DNA of 64,000 bases from Epiperipatus broadwayi (GCA_028023455.1 JAQFVV010012574.1:975501-1039500), one strand, 5' to 3'; positions 10,650 through 24,109 are shown, numbered from the stretch's first letter. The notes: generated by a model from the letters alone, not told the origin. Program-made: numbers and translations.

Positions 10650-13600
10650 ACTGTTTTAACATTTCTATTTTTTCATTAATTTCCCATTAGCATTGTTTTA
10701 TCTTTTTGTGCTTCATTAATTCATTAATGATGTAATTTTACTAGCAGTTTTCTTTACTACGATAGTTATTTATAGTTCCACACTTTTTTAGTTAATAAAT
10801 ATTTATTAGGCTGGTTCAATCTACCAGTAATAATTTCTTTTATGGAAAAAAAAGAAAGAAAAAATGATGAAATCTTCCACAGATGACTAAGTAACTACTT
10901 AAAAATATTTTAGGTTTTAAGTTTTAATTATTCAGTAAAAGTAAATTAAATATATCTAATACACAAACAGACAGAAGCAAAATCTAATAAATCAATGTAA
11001 TCATAAGATAATCAATGACTTATATATACATATTTTTTTTAAAAAAACTGACAAAGTTGCTATTTCCAAATCAAAGGCTGGATTTAAAAATAAGACTTTA
11101 AAAATAATAAAATTAAGTTACTTATTGGTATTATAATTTCAATGATTTTCATAACAATTAATGTAAACGGGAGTTAAGGTTTTAAAACATGGACATTAAA
11201 CTAATTATGGATATCAACCGATTTTTAAATCGGATATAAATTGAGCTAAAATTTAATATTATCTGTACAAAACCTTTGTAAAATCTAGTTTTACAAAAAC
11301 ATACAATGGTTAAATTCCGTAATTTACTGGTACAAATGTTGAAAAATATTAGTAATTGTCATTTATCAAGCAGATCTATCCTTTTATTCAGAACATAAAA
11401 AAATTCAAATGCAATACTTCAGAGATTCCGATACTAATTCTTATGACTTGCTATCAATATTTGATAAATATTAGTTTCACGGAAACATTTTGAATTCCCA
11501 AAAAATAAGGAAACATTGGGTCTCACTTCACATGAGTAAAATGTTTTGCCGTGCTATCAGTATTTGGTGAATATTAGTTTCATGGAAACATTTTGAGCTC
11601 CCAAAAAATAATGATATTTTAGGTTGCACTTCACATCAGTAAAGTATTTTGAAGTGGATATCTCACTTATTCCTTTCATTCCTAGTAATAATATATATAT
11701 ATATACATATTGTGGTAAGCCATTTAAAGTTATTTTATTTTGCTTTAAATAATTGACTACAGGAAACTTTTCATAGTATCCCATAAAGAAACAAAAAATG
11801 CTCATCAGTTTGCCAATTATCAGTAGGTAAAGTTTAAATGATTTTTCATCTTAGTTAACATTCTATCTAATAATATCTGAATATGCAGTGTGCCAAAATG
11901 ATTATGGACTGGCTATCTTAATTTTTTTTATGTTAACTGAGTCTGAATTAAAATCATGGTCATTAAAATATTGTTGTGTTTTTTTCTGAAGATAGAAAAT
12001 ATACGTTTTTAATTATATTGGTCCAAAAAATTGTTAAAAAAAAAACAAACAAATTTAGACTTGAAAAAGATAAAAAAAAGCAAGAACTTTTCAACTTCCA
12101 TTTGCATGAAATATTTGTTTTCTCTGAATAAGCATTTTATAGGATAACTATTTATCTGTCTATTAAACACTTTGAAAATAAAATTATTATGTAACATAAA
12201 TATGAAACAAAAGATTTACAGTAAAAATACTAAATAAAATAAGAGTTTTAATTTACTAGTATTTAAAAATGCAAGAAAATGAATTAGCAAATAAAAAAAG
12301 AGAGGGAGATGAGGTTTCAATACATAGATTTTGCTGGAGATATGGCAACATTTCGCTGTACTTATGTAAGAATAATTTAATATCTTGGTGTTAAATCCCA
12401 TAGATATTGTGGAACAGAAACAGTTCAAGAATTAACAATTAATACTAAGTCAATAAAAGCTGTCATGAAAAAAAAACATAGGTACCATATTTAATAGTAT
12501 AATTGATATGATTGGAGAAAAGAAAACAGATGGAACATGAAATAACAAAATAAAGAGCATATTGTTAGAAATAATAAAAACTCTATAAAACAAAATAAAA
12601 ACAAACAGCCTAATATTTAATTAATGTAGTACTGAAAATATTAGAAGTGATAAATTAATGCTAACATTGAATAACTACCATGGTAATAATTAACAAAATA
12701 AAATTCTTATTGTTAAAAAAAAAAGATAAACTTAAGTGAGTATAAAATATTCACAAAAATAATAAATCAACTATTCATGTACATTCATTGAAAATTGTAA
12801 ATCTTTAGCAAACAAAACACCATACTAAAAAAAAATAAACTTAATAATTGAAACTCAAGACAATTGAAAAATTGATACTTTATCAAATAAACACTAAAAT
12901 CAATACTTAATCTTCTACTTTTGCAATTTATTCAGAACTATTATATATATATATATATTGTGCTCTTTTTATTGGTACGTCCCATCATAAAACAAATTGG
13001 TAATAAAATTTTGAAATGAATAATTTTAAATTTTATTAAATCAAGAAGATAGGTACTTATTAAGCTAGGGAAAGTCATCATAAAGTTCGAACTTAGGTTT
13101 AGTCAATTTAAAGTTGGATAAAGGATATAAATGCTGGGTAAAATAGTTGGTTACAAATGTACATAAAAGATAAAATAATAAATTATAAATTTATTATAGT
13201 TACAAAAAAGTAAACATTTGATAGCATTTAAAATTATAGTAAAGTTCAAATCTAATCTTCCAAACAAATATGCTTTATATAGATAGATAATTATTGTCTG
13301 AATGTTTAACATTATAAAAGCAATTATTATTTCTAGTTAAATCTTAAATTATGTTTACAAATAAATGATTAATATTTATTTTATGAATTTGGTGATTAAA
13401 AAAAAATCATAAAAGTAATATCGAATCTAGTTTGTATAAAAATAAAACCAAAATGATCAAAATCAAGAAAGTAAATTGTATTTTATTCAGCTTCTAAAGA
13501 GTATTATTTTTATTGAGAAATATTTTAAAACCGAAAATTATTTATTTTAAATATAGATCAAATACTAACAACTTATTAAATATAGAATCAAAGAAGTGTG

Positions 13601-16430
13601 AAAAATTAATCAATAAACAGTCTGTAGACAGTCGTTAAGAAAAATTGAGGGAATATTAAATTGGAGAAAAAAAATCACAGATCGAGGAACAAGTAACTTG
13701 TTTTGTTTTTGTTATCCTAAAAATTTGCACAAAATTCTTAAATATTATTATTATTTTGAAAAAAAAAAAAGAAGTAATGAATTTTGTCTACATAATAATT
13801 TCAATGATATAGGTTATAAAGCTTCATTAAAATGCAAGAGTAAATTAAATTGATCTCTACGGGCAACTCAATAATTAATGGTTCTTGGAAAATTTCTTGA
13901 AATCATTATATGGAGAAAATAATATAAAATGAAGAAGAAAAATTGTATGTATATCTTAAATTGTGACCAAGGAAGAAACTCACTAAAGGAAAATCTTAGG
14001 AGTACTGTACTTACACTGGATTTAATTGATAAACTAGTTGAAGTATTCATGTGTCATATGAGTCAAAATATTTGGACAAGATCAAACTATCAGCCAAGGA
14101 TAAATAAAAGGCAAATTATTTCTGACAGAGATAAGTATGCATTTTTAAAATTATCTAGAACTAAAGTAGTAATAGATAATAACAGAACTAGGTGTGAATG
14201 GAAAAGTATACATTGTATTCAAAGATAAATCTTAAAGCATGTTTGAATAACATTTTAATTGAAGAAATGATTAAAACTTAGCAATACTAATTTTAATATT
14301 ACTTTTATATAAAGTTAAAAAAAGTATACTGAGTGTTATATAGGTTAAATGATGATTATATTTATATGTGTACTGAATAACAGCAGTCTGTTAGCATGAA
14401 TGAAATATTATCTATCATCTAAAAAAAAAAATAAGATAAATGTAAGAGAGTAAAACCACACCAGAAAATATTTAATAAAAAATATATATGCATGGAGAAT
14501 AAATTGTTGAATAACAGATTAAATAAACCTTAGTGCATTATGAAATATAAATGTATGTGGAAGATAATATTATTCTACTGTTAAAATGAAAATGGAAAAT
14601 GTTTTTTTTCTTAATAATAATATTAACCAAAATAAGTAAGGAATCATTTGAATGCTGAATCATTTATTACTAGTGTAAGGAGTATTTAAATCAAATGTAT
14701 AAGACAAGTTGCAGGTAATCTTTAAATTGTCAATAACCTGACATTGTGTAAATTTTGATAATTGTAATAATCTTCAGTTGAGAACCAATGGAGAAAATAT
14801 GATTGTAATATTAACATACAACTAATGGAGTATTTAAAATGAAAGTGATAATAATATTGATGTGCAACCAGTCTGAATCCTGTGGAATGATTGTAATGCC
14901 AGTAAAAGTTAAACGTTTTTTTTTGTTTGTTTGTTTGTTTAGGAACTTATATTTAAAGAGAAAAAAAAGCTTGCAACATCATACTTGCAACATCATATTT
15001 GTATATATATTAATTCTATACTTTAAATATAATTGTTATTACAATAGGGGGAGGGGAATAAATCAATAGATAGTGAAATTAATGATTGATTTAATTTAGT
15101 TATCTATGTCATTATTTATTTTAAAAGTTATGTTTTTATCAAATATTGATAGATAATTAATAGACATGATTAATGATTTAATGAAATGTATCCTAAAAGT
15201 AGTTAACAATATGTATATTATGAAGAGGGTATAGGTTGGTGTTTAAATATACAATATTGAAAACAAGAAACAATGATATTTTAAATTTGATCTTATGTTT
15301 TAAGTAATTTTAGTTTATAATTTGTAGAAACGATTAGTTATAAGAATGATATCAAATAAATATAAGTTAGAAAGATGAAGGTAATAATAATTAAGTTGTT
15401 AGATAAAGCAGAGGTAGGTAGTTTATTTAGAATACACCAAAGGGTGGTCTATTAATATTTAGCTGAATCTCATACATTATAGATGAAAATTATTGCAGGG
15501 AAATATAGGGGTTCAGATTTAATAGTACACAACTTAAAATTCTTATTGATTGTAATTTAGTATATAGGTTGAAAATAAAACTATAGAAAGATGGAGTTTG
15601 AGATCAAAAAACTAATTGATGATTTTATAATTATTATTGTAATATCTTCTTAGAAAAATAAAATAAATAAATATTAACGAATGAATATCATGGTATCTAA
15701 AAATACACAAAAAGTGACATTTTATTGTATTTATAATAAGATTATTGTATTGAAGCAAGAATACAATAGTTATTATGTTCCATTTTGTCTTTCTAATTCA
15801 CTGCCTAACTTATAATGGTTGATAATTGTAAAAAGAAGGGGAAGAATGATGATCTAAGGGAAACACCTGATTTGTGATATTAAAATAAATGAAAGTATGT
15901 AAAGGTAAATATTGCAACAGCACCATATTACATGAAAAGGTAATATTTTTGTTTTGTTGTTTTTTTTATTGTGAATATCTAGAATTTTAGTAAAAAAGAG
16001 AATAGAAATTTTTCAATTGTTTGTAATGTTATTATATTATATTGGTATATAACTTGTTATTTTAAATTACCTGTTGGTTAAAATATACATTATAATATCT
16101 TATAAACAATATGATTAAAGTTGTTGTTTTGAAAGCAAACTTGAGTATTAAATGTTGCATTTCTTTTGTGAGAGTCATTGTCACTACATCACATGAACTC
16201 AAAGTGTACAATTTGAGATGGAAATAAAGTAGTCCAGTTTAGAACAATATAACAATCAATTAAGCACACATTTCTTAAGAGATTTTAACTTATTGTAAGC
16301 TGCCTTGATCACACAAGTCATTGATGATATTGCAAATTATTAAAGTGTGCTTATTTATAAGGAATTAAATTATGAATTACTTATTATTGAAAGTATCACA
16401 TATAATTACAATTTAAATAATAATATTAGT
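10650..16430. other. AT-rich non-coding stretch
   Basis: No gene or transposon protein recognised. The 99-codon frame at 13929-14228 is near the length expected by chance here. Contains the tandem pair at 11449-11654, a TA tract at 11691-11704, another near 12942-12957, and a TTTG microsatellite near 14922-14940. Confidence 0.55.
11449..11654 (+). repeat. Two-unit tandem repeat, period 103
   Basis: Units starting TGCTATCAATATTTGATAAA (11449) and TGCTATCAGTATTTGGTGAA (11552) align along about 103 bp; both contain ATTAGTTTCA-GGAAACATTT, a CCCAAAAAATAA block and a CTTCACAT-AGTAAA block. About 80-85% identical by eye. No coding meaning seen. Confidence 0.8.
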
Positions 16431-16433
16431 TTA

Positions 16434-16636
16434 AGGGTTTGGACATATTGCTAGAAGAAATGATAATAGATGGAAATTAAACTGGATTAAGAGATGAAAA
16501 GAAGAAAGATACAAGTGAGATGGATGGATGAAAAAGAAAAGTGGGGGTGTTGTGGAAAAGAAGAAAGATCGGAGAAGATGGATAAATTGGAGAGTTATTG
16601 AGTGGATTGATAATGGTTGATGATGATGATGAAGGG
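16434..16636 (+). mobile_element. RTE-type LINE, 3'-terminal fragment
   Basis: Conceptual translation recovers the C-terminal tail of RTE-like LINE ORFs: GHIAR-like GLDILLEE/ARRNDNRW, then WIKR, a lysine-rich stretch, RWMDE-like DGWMKKK and RRRWINWR, followed by the terminal simple repeat TTGATGATGATGATG (about 16617-16632), which is the usual RTE 3' tail. It aligns with 42915-43288 and with the ends of the copies at 53455 and 59790. Heavily 5'-truncated and broken by stops. Confidence 0.7.
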
Positions 16637-16639
16637 TAA

Positions 16640-17250
16640 GTATTAGGGAACATAAATATAAAGCAATAGTATAATTTTAATTACAGATTCAGGTTATAAG
16701 TCTTTTCTTAGTTGATACATTCACTGCCTATAGGGTTCAGTAAATTCCCTCTTGATATTTTATAGGTGGATTAAATAACTAATTAAAAATCAATGATTAT
16801 CCTGAGATCTTCTTAGTATAAAATTATTATGTATTATTGCTAATTATAATCTTATAGAAGTAATAATAATAAAATTCAATATGCAATAACATGATAGTAT
16901 AATTTCTTCATTAGTTAATTGAAAGTTAATAATTATAGATATTTTATTATAGCCATTTAATCATGGTTGTTAGTCATAAGAGTATGTAGATACTAAATAA
17001 GGAGGAGTGTCTAGTTATTCTCATACCATTGGATAAATACTTTAGTATTTATTTAATGTTAAAGAGTATACAATCTTGTTGATGGGATAGGACAGTCTTA
17101 CAATTGTTAATATTGATGAAAGATAATTGAGAAAATAGTAAGAGTTTTAACTGATACCTAGATAAAATAATAGGACATCCTAATGTAGGAGCTTGGCATA
17201 TCAGCTTGGGGTTGTTATCCTATTGGCAGGGTACAATATATATATAACAT
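16640..17250. other. Non-coding stretch
   Basis: Nothing recognised. Confidence 0.5.
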
Positions 17251-17880
17251 CTAATTGATTGGTGAAACAGTCTATTATTACTAAGGAATGTGTGAAAGGT
17301 TGTGAGCTTTCTTTCCTTAAACTGTAATAAATAAATATTGTAATGCTCTATATAACACCAAGAGATTCCATTTAAAAGATACCCTTTTGAATGCAGAAAA
17401 CATTTACAGTTTACCGTTTTCATTGAATATTATCTATTAACATCTGATAGTAATCTTTCTAATATGTAAAGGTAACTGATATTTCCACATATTAAAATAA
17501 ATACATTTATTAAAAATTATTAATTCATAATATCTTAATTTATAATATATTAATTTATAATATCTATGAGTATGAGATTTGAACATTAAATATCAAAAGC
17601 GCTAAGCAGACATATTACACATTATAGTATAATTATAGCTTCACTAACATATGCAAAAAAAGTCGCATATTTATAATTCTAATTGATCAGTGGAACATTC
17701 TATTATTACTAAGGAATGTTTGAAAAGTTGTGCACTTTTTTTCCATAAACTGTAAATAAATACTGTACTGCTTTAGTCTTTATAATAAACTAGAAGATTG
17801 CATTTAGAAGTAGGTACCATTTTGAATGCAGGAAGTGTTTATTGTTTACTATTTTCATTGATTACAGACTATCACCATGT
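17251..17880 (-). repeat. Family E repeat, two tandem copies (period about 428)
   Basis: Blocks beginning CTAATTGATTGGTGAAAC (17251) and CTAATTGATCAGTGGAAC (17679) share about 200 bp: TCTATTATTACTAAGGAATG, a CTTTCCTTAAACTGTAA-like block, GCATTTAAAAG-like and GAATGCAGAAAACATTTACA-like blocks. The reverse complement of the last block recurs at 49.1-49.6 and 56.25-56.7 kb. No protein. Confidence 0.65.
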
Positions 17881-19384
17881 GGAGTTTTTCTAATATAAAA
17901 ATCCTAAGTTCAAATTCCTTTATACTCTTATATATCTAAATTCACTTATATAGGCTAATCCAAAGTGTCTTGATACGAGAATGTGAATGTCTTTTATTAA
18001 TCACTTTAAATAGAAATTTATACAGATTCTAATATTTTGTAATATTAACAGACCGTAAATTGGAATTTTTTTTATAATATTTAATAGAAAAAATAAAAGT
18101 GAATGAATTAAAGTAATTAATGAAAATCCTTTCTGCTTACATGTAAAGATGCTTCAGATTGGGTTATATAAGTAAATATAGATACAAAGATAAGATAGTC
18201 ATTCTTATCTTTTCAAAGTCTTTATCTTATAATCCTTTATTCATACTCAACAAATCATCATTGAGTTATTTAAAAAAAACAATAAAGAATATGTGTATAG
18301 GAAATTTTTTTCTGATAAATAAAACCATATAGATTATAATTCAGTGTCACACATTTTATATAAATCTAAAGATATAATGATAATATTTATATATTTAGTT
18401 TTTCCCCATGTATTTTTCACACTGTCCAAACATTATTTTTTGGATCAGCAGATTTCTATACATCATTGAGATTAATTTTCTTAAACGTAACTTAAAGGAA
18501 TTATCCCCTGCCCTCAACACATGCACTATATAAATTTATAGTGCTGAGGAAAGTCATACAGTGCAATGTGTTGGGGAGTGATTCCTTTATGACTATTACA
18601 AATAAATAACTAGTTATATATATTTAAAAATAATTTACAAAATTTAATTTTATTTGTCGTATTAAAAAACTATCTTGTTTTATTTTTTTAATAAATTCAT
18701 TTAGTTTATTTTCCACAGATAAATTCCACTTAACATTTTCAAGGTGTCTATAATATGATTAATTTTGATTTTGTTAGCTCAACTTTTTTTATTTTCTCTT
18801 ATCTTTACAGCTCTTCTGTCCTATTTTTTTATTATATAGCATTTATAAACTGAAATCTCAAAAAAGCTAGTACAAAAAATATTGAATTGAAAATATTTTA
18901 GTTATTAGTCTCATGAAATAAAAAATTATTGCAGGAAAGTATTACTGTATCGTATTAATATCATTATGGTTTGACAAAAAAAAAAAAGATATATATTTTG
19001 CTTTGCAAATTCGAACTAAAACTTGTAGATCTAAATGCAAATTCAATCAATGTAAAAAATCAAGAAATTCATTGATACATCAATAACAAATAAAGTACTC
19101 TTTAAAGATTTTGGGTGAAAAAAACAATAAGATCTTTTATAGTAAAAAGATAGATTTATTTTTAATGTCATTTTAAACTAAATCTTTTGTCTAAATGCTA
19201 GTCATGCTATATTAATAAATTTTGATATGGACCACTTATAAATATTAATGTTGATTTTTGAATGACAAAAATAAAAAATTATTTAAATAGAGGGATTTGA
19301 ACTTAGGATTTGTATTCTATATTTATTCTCCATCTAGACTGACAATCATAAATTCAAATCTTTCTATTTACTATATTTTAAATA
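17881..19384. other. AT-rich non-coding stretch with one hairpin
   Basis: No gene recognised. A foldback lies at 18494-18588: left AAAGGAATTATCCCCTGCCC..CAACACATGCACT pairs with right AGTGCAATGTGTTGGGGAGT..GATTCCTTT, around a loop that itself contains TATAAATTTATA. Confidence 0.55.
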
Positions 19385-19512
19385 CTAGTATATATCCTCA
19401 AGCTAGATGTAATTAGAGGGGATTTGAATTCAGACTTTTAAGCTGCCTTCAGTCATACATTCCACTTTATACAACTGATATACATAACCATATACATGTG
19501 AAAAAGATAAAT

Positions 19513-19568
19513 GATCTCCAATATACATATTTCATGCTGAACCAGTACTCAGTAATTGGTTTAGATGA
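19513..19568 (-). ncRNA. Hammerhead ribozyme relic (HHR-A)
   Basis: The 3' half is intact (helix II 3' strand AGCAT, GAAA, TATGTATA and CCAA/TTGG helix I pairing), but the CTGATGA core is altered to TTACTGA at the aligned positions. Expected to be inactive. Confidence 0.7.
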
Positions 19569-19961
19569 GCATGTCACACACATATACATAATCAGTGCTC
19601 AGGTTATATTAAAATAGCAAATCTTCAAACTTTAATGGACAGGCATCAATCCTCTCCATTCTCCAACTCTTCAGCCTTCCATATCTGAAAATCTGATGAT
19701 GGCATGTTCAAAGTCCTTGTTTGCCAATTTTGTTGGTATACCTATGTTGATAAGTCATTCTGACCCCTCATATGTAAGGCCTTAGGGCCATTTAAATACA
19801 CAGAAGAGGGATAGGCAGAATACAGGTAGAATCTGTAATATTGTAATTACTAGTATATATATTTAAGCTAGATGCAATTAGAGAGGATTTGAACCTAGAT
19901 TTTCAAGATCCCTTCAGTCATCTACTACATATGGACCACATTCATGTAAAAAAGGATCAAT

Positions 19962-20019
19962 GATCTCCAATATACATATTTCATGCTGAACTAGCACTCA
20001 TCACTTTGTCCGAATCATC
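19962..20019 (-). ncRNA. Hammerhead ribozyme relic (HHR-A)
   Basis: Core reads GTGATGA instead of CTGATGA (the invariant C3 is changed), and the helix I 5' strand is ACAAA rather than ACCAA. Helix II GTGCT/AGCAT and GAAA remain. Expected to be inactive or weak. Confidence 0.7.
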
Positions 20020-20110
20020 ATCTCTCACACATATATAATCAGTGTTTAGCTTATATTAAGACAGCAAATCTTCAAATTTTCATGGATAGGCTTCAATAGT
20101 AAAGTTTCAG

Positions 20111-21726
20111 TATACTGCATGAATAGATTAATTTAAAATTATTTAAATAAATACAATGTTTCTTAGATAATTTTACAACAAGTTAATGACTGAAATTAGT
20201 TGATAGATAAAAGTATAAAGATAATCTATGGAATAAAAACAAAGAAATATAATTAATGAATTTAAAAAAGAGTGGAGAAACGTTGCGTAATTACTAACTT
20301 GCTTTATTAAATTAGTTTTTTTTTTTAAACATCTTTAATACATTATTTCAAATTATGGTAATATATTGTTTGATTTTTGAACATTTTCCTTTTTATCATT
20401 ATAATTATAGGTTTGAATACAAGTGATTGAAATTTCTAAAACTTTCATAAATTCATGAAAGAATTTGAACTCAAGTTTTCAAAAAAACAGAGTACAATCT
20501 GTATATAATAAATAAGAAGCAAAAATTAGCATTATATAACGCAAATTTGATTTTTAATATTATTAATCACTATCTAAGGCAAACTAATTTTGCATACTAT
20601 AAATATTTTCATTATAAGTTAGCCTCATCAGAGTTTTTTTAGGTAAATAAATTTATATGATATATTTTACTGTTAAAAAAATATGAATACATTATCGCGG
20701 GTCACACTTTTCAATTATGTTCAAACTTAATATTGGAATATTGTACTTCTACAATGTATCCAAAATGTATGTAGTATAAAAAATTATTCTCTTATGCTAG
20801 AAACCAATTACTGATATTAAAGATTAAATCTTCATTAGAGAGTACTAAAACACACTTCTAATTTATTACATATATTTTCAGTGCAGCTATAATATATAAC
20901 AATTGTTATATCTTTAGCAAATGAAAAAAAAAATAAAATAATTCTAAAATAAATTCATCTTCTATATTGTAAACAAAACTCTAGTGAGGTAAATTTTTGA
21001 ATTTATATCTCATATTTTTTAATCTATATTTGTTAACAAAACTCTAGCGGGTTAAATTTTTGAATTTATATCTCATATTCTTTAATCAAAATTTTATGGC
21101 AACAGATATAGATCATTAATTCGTACTAAATGAACTGTGATATCCTCCATTTTGGAAAAGTTAAAAATATGGACACAAATGATTCGAAAGTAAAAAATTA
21201 GGTAGAAATTTCCTCTCTTAAAATGATTGAGGAAAAGTATTAAAGGAAGTTAAAATATTCGTTATTATATTTGACTATTATAGCAAATCAATAAGCCACA
21301 CTTTTTTCAATAAAATCAAATCACTTTCTTATTAAAAGTCATAGCACACAGTGATTCATTTAAAAGTAACATAAAAGTCATAAATAAATATTTTTTTCTC
21401 TCTTTTATTCGTATTGAAAAAAAAAGAACGATTTTCTTTCATTCACGATATAAAAATGACAAATTTCTATTTTGCACAATCTAGGATCTTTTTACTGAGA
21501 ATGCGAAAATGGATCGATTATTGTCACTATATTAAATATTCGGGTGAGTTTTAAAACAGGAAAAAAAAATTTGCAAACTACCGGGTTCAAAATGTTTTAA
21601 TGATTAAATGATGAAGTTTTTTTATATATTACTTTTGCAGTATCTGTATGAGTACATCAGATAAGTTGAATAAATAAACAAGTAATTGAATGGTGTTTTC
21701 CTGAAGTTTTGTGATGATGGTGTTTT
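20111..21726. other. AT-rich non-coding stretch with a short tandem repeat
   Basis: No gene recognised. Two 63-bp units at 20969-21096 share AACAAAACTCTAG and AAATTTTTGAATTTATATCT. A segment at 20575-20645 resembles part of the 46.0-46.3 kb hairpin repeat (AAGGCAAACTAATTT). Confidence 0.6.
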
Positions 21727-22172
21727 AGTTATATGTTGGACTATTTCCATCATTTAATATAAGTTAGAAAAATTTAACTTTATTTAAATATTCCCAATAC
21801 ATTCAACCATTAGTAATAGTGCACAGGTTAGTATATGCACAATATTTCGATAGGTTTTATTCTCTTGTTTCTTCAGCTGTCACTGGCCTGACCAGTGATG
21901 GTACTAACATGGCAATTGACCCTGTACTCCTAGATTCTTGAGTATTGAATTTTAAGGTAGTGCTCTAACCAGCTGAGCCATATCATCAGGCCAAAACCAC
22001 CTGAAGAAGAGGGGGAAATAATATCTCTCGAAACATTGTGCAGATACTAACCTGTGTGCTATTACTAACAGTTGAATGTATTTGGAATATTTAAATAAAG
22101 TTAATTTTTTCTAAAGTCATTCAATACTCATATAAGATGATGAAAATAATCCAACATATAAATACAAATAAT
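21727..22172. mobile_element. Foldback element with HHR-like arms and tRNA-like core
   Basis: Inverted arms of roughly 150-165 bp (about 21727-21880 and 22005-22172) enclose a tRNA-like segment. Outward from the centre each arm reads a CTGAAGAAG motif, a helix-forming stretch, CGAAAC or CGAAAT, TTGTGCA..ACTAACCTGTG, then AATATTTAAATAAAGTTAA, which has a polyadenylation-like AATAAA. In the right arm, GAGGGG and TCTCTC could form helix II between CTGAAGA and GAAA. This looks like paired retroelement termini. No protein. Confidence 0.65.
21885..21992 (-). repeat. tRNA-like pseudogene or SINE head inside foldback
   Basis: On the minus strand the segment starts GGCCTGA and ends TCAGGCC (perfect seven-pair acceptor-like stem). 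It carries a textbook D-arm and A box, TGGCTCAGCTGGTTAGAGCA, then a degraded anticodon region (CCTTAAAATTC) and a degraded B box (GGGTCAATTGCC). At 108 nt it is longer than a tRNA and has no valid T-arm. Confidence 0.7.
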
Positions 22173-24109
22173 TGAATGGCTCACCATTTGAGAGATCATG
22201 TAACATTTGAGAAACAAAAATTATAAACTTAAGCTTTAATTTAGTGACCTTTACCTCTTGAATCAATCACGTTACCACTGCTCTAAAACACACAGAATAG
22301 TAGAATAACTAATAAAGTACTGCAATCAAGAGAAATAATATTTGATCATTATTAATAGTTGCTCATCATTCCAATTTACTCTGTTGATAAAATTTATTTC
22401 AGAATCTTCACTCTTTTGACTACTTCTGATAAAAGAACAGCTAAGATATTATTTACCAGATTTACCATTGATCTAATAGCTAAATATTTACTCATCAACC
22501 AATATTGATTTGTTAGCTATATTGGTTAAAAGAATAACTAGTTTAAAAAAAATCCTAAGGCTTAATGAAATTTGAAAAGCAATTTAAGTTTTATTTGGCC
22601 CAGATTCGAACCTGATTGTAGGCATGTTCTAGATTTGCATCTCTCTCTTTTTTATTGAACAATTTTAAAAAACAAAACTTTAAAAGAGATATTTCAGTTG
22701 ATATTGTCAAAAGCTTTTTACTGTTTATTTGATAACAACAAAAACAGACTTATGACCGCAGAAGTATTTGTTTTATTTTGTTGAGAGAGATTTACTATAA
22801 AAGATTTTTTTTTAAAAAATAGTTTTGATAAAATTAAAATAACATTGTTTTGTTTTTTAATTTATTTATTTGTTGTTGGATTTCTAAAAAAAAAAAAAAA
22901 GTTTTATTTTTGTAATTTCAATTTATTAGATAGTCATTATATTGCCAAACAAAATAAAGATAACGTTGATATGCTTGCTGCAAGTGTAAATCATCAAATT
23001 AAAAATATAATTCAGTTAATCACGTACTTCCATAGATGATAGTAAATTAATAATTAAGACTGTAGTCTGCTTTTTGGGGGGTAAAGTAAATAATAGTTTC
23101 ATTTAATTTTTCCAACAAAATAGACCAGAAAAGTAGGCCTAAAAATAATTTACTGATTATCGTTATATAAATGTTGCAAGTAATGACGGCAGACACTGGA
23201 TACAAATTGCGTTGTACATATCTAGAATAAATTCATCTTTAATAAAAAGTCTTACGGCATATTATAAAGTTATACTAGCAATTATTAGCTACAATTATTA
23301 TTATTTTAGAGATCAAAACAAATCTGATAAACAAAACAATCTTTTATAAATTTAATAAGCAAATAGTTAAATAATTAGTTTGAAAGCTCATGTGTCATTC
23401 TAACACACAGTAGTAAGTTGAACACAACAATCTTATTTAATTGCCTGGACTGAGATTATTTATATTAAGAATTCATCTTAAACCTTTTATCTTTAATTTC
23501 ATTATCGTGTTATACCAAATATTAAAGTAACATTTACTAAGGCTTTAAACCTCAAGAGTGTGCTCGTAAAATGCGAAGGTAGGGACCTCTACAGGTAATC
23601 AATGTGCATTTAAATAAATTTATAATTACCAAATATTAAAGTAATAAACTATATTTGAAATTTTCTATTATAATAAACTGCAATTCTCAGGGCAACAATT
23701 TTTCCAAATGATTTAATCTCATTACTTCCTTATATAATTATTTCATCCTAAATTTTTTTATAGATTTTTTTTTTATTTTTGTACTTTTTGACACTGCAGT
23801 GGTAAGTTTTGCAACTCTATGTACTTGATATTGTTTGTTATTTATCAGATAGTATCTAAGGATATCAAGAAATGCATGGGCACCAAAGTGGAAAGGTGAG
23901 GATAATAGTTTCTTTTACATTACAAAATTATGAGTACAACTCCCTCTCCATCTCATCTTAAGATCTCCATTGCAAGAATCTAATCACTGATCTAACACTT
24001 CTCAGTGTGATATTGAGATTAATAAAATGCATTAGATTAGATGGAACTGTAGATAATAAAATTAAATACATAAAATACTAAATAATAATAAAACACATGG
24101 CTATTGTTA
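22173..24109. other. AT-rich non-coding stretch
   Basis: No gene or named repeat recognised on either strand. Confidence 0.55.

Larger units (their letters stand above)
19385..20110 (-). mobile_element. HHR-A head-to-tail dimer (about 1.6 units)
   Basis: Read on the minus strand this is a partial unit (20110 to about 19860) followed in the same orientation by a full unit. Both contain the hammerhead region, the ATGTGGTC block, a B-box-like sequence (GGTTCAAATCC exact at 19885-19895; GAATTCAAATCC near 19420) and the spacer that runs through GACCTTAGG-like and CATCATCAGATTTTC blocks. Predicted cleavage sites fall at 19521/19522 and 19970/19971, so a cut transcript would release a 449-nt monomer. 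Both ribozyme cores are now mutated. Confidence 0.8.

Noticed and set aside
13929-14228. 99-codon open frame
   Set aside because: About one frame of this length is expected by chance in 64 kb of this composition, and it has no recognisable motif or repeat copy.
20585-20640. CTGATGA..GAAAA on the minus strand
   Set aside because: The intervening GGCTAACTTATAAT cannot form helix II and no helix I partner is visible.
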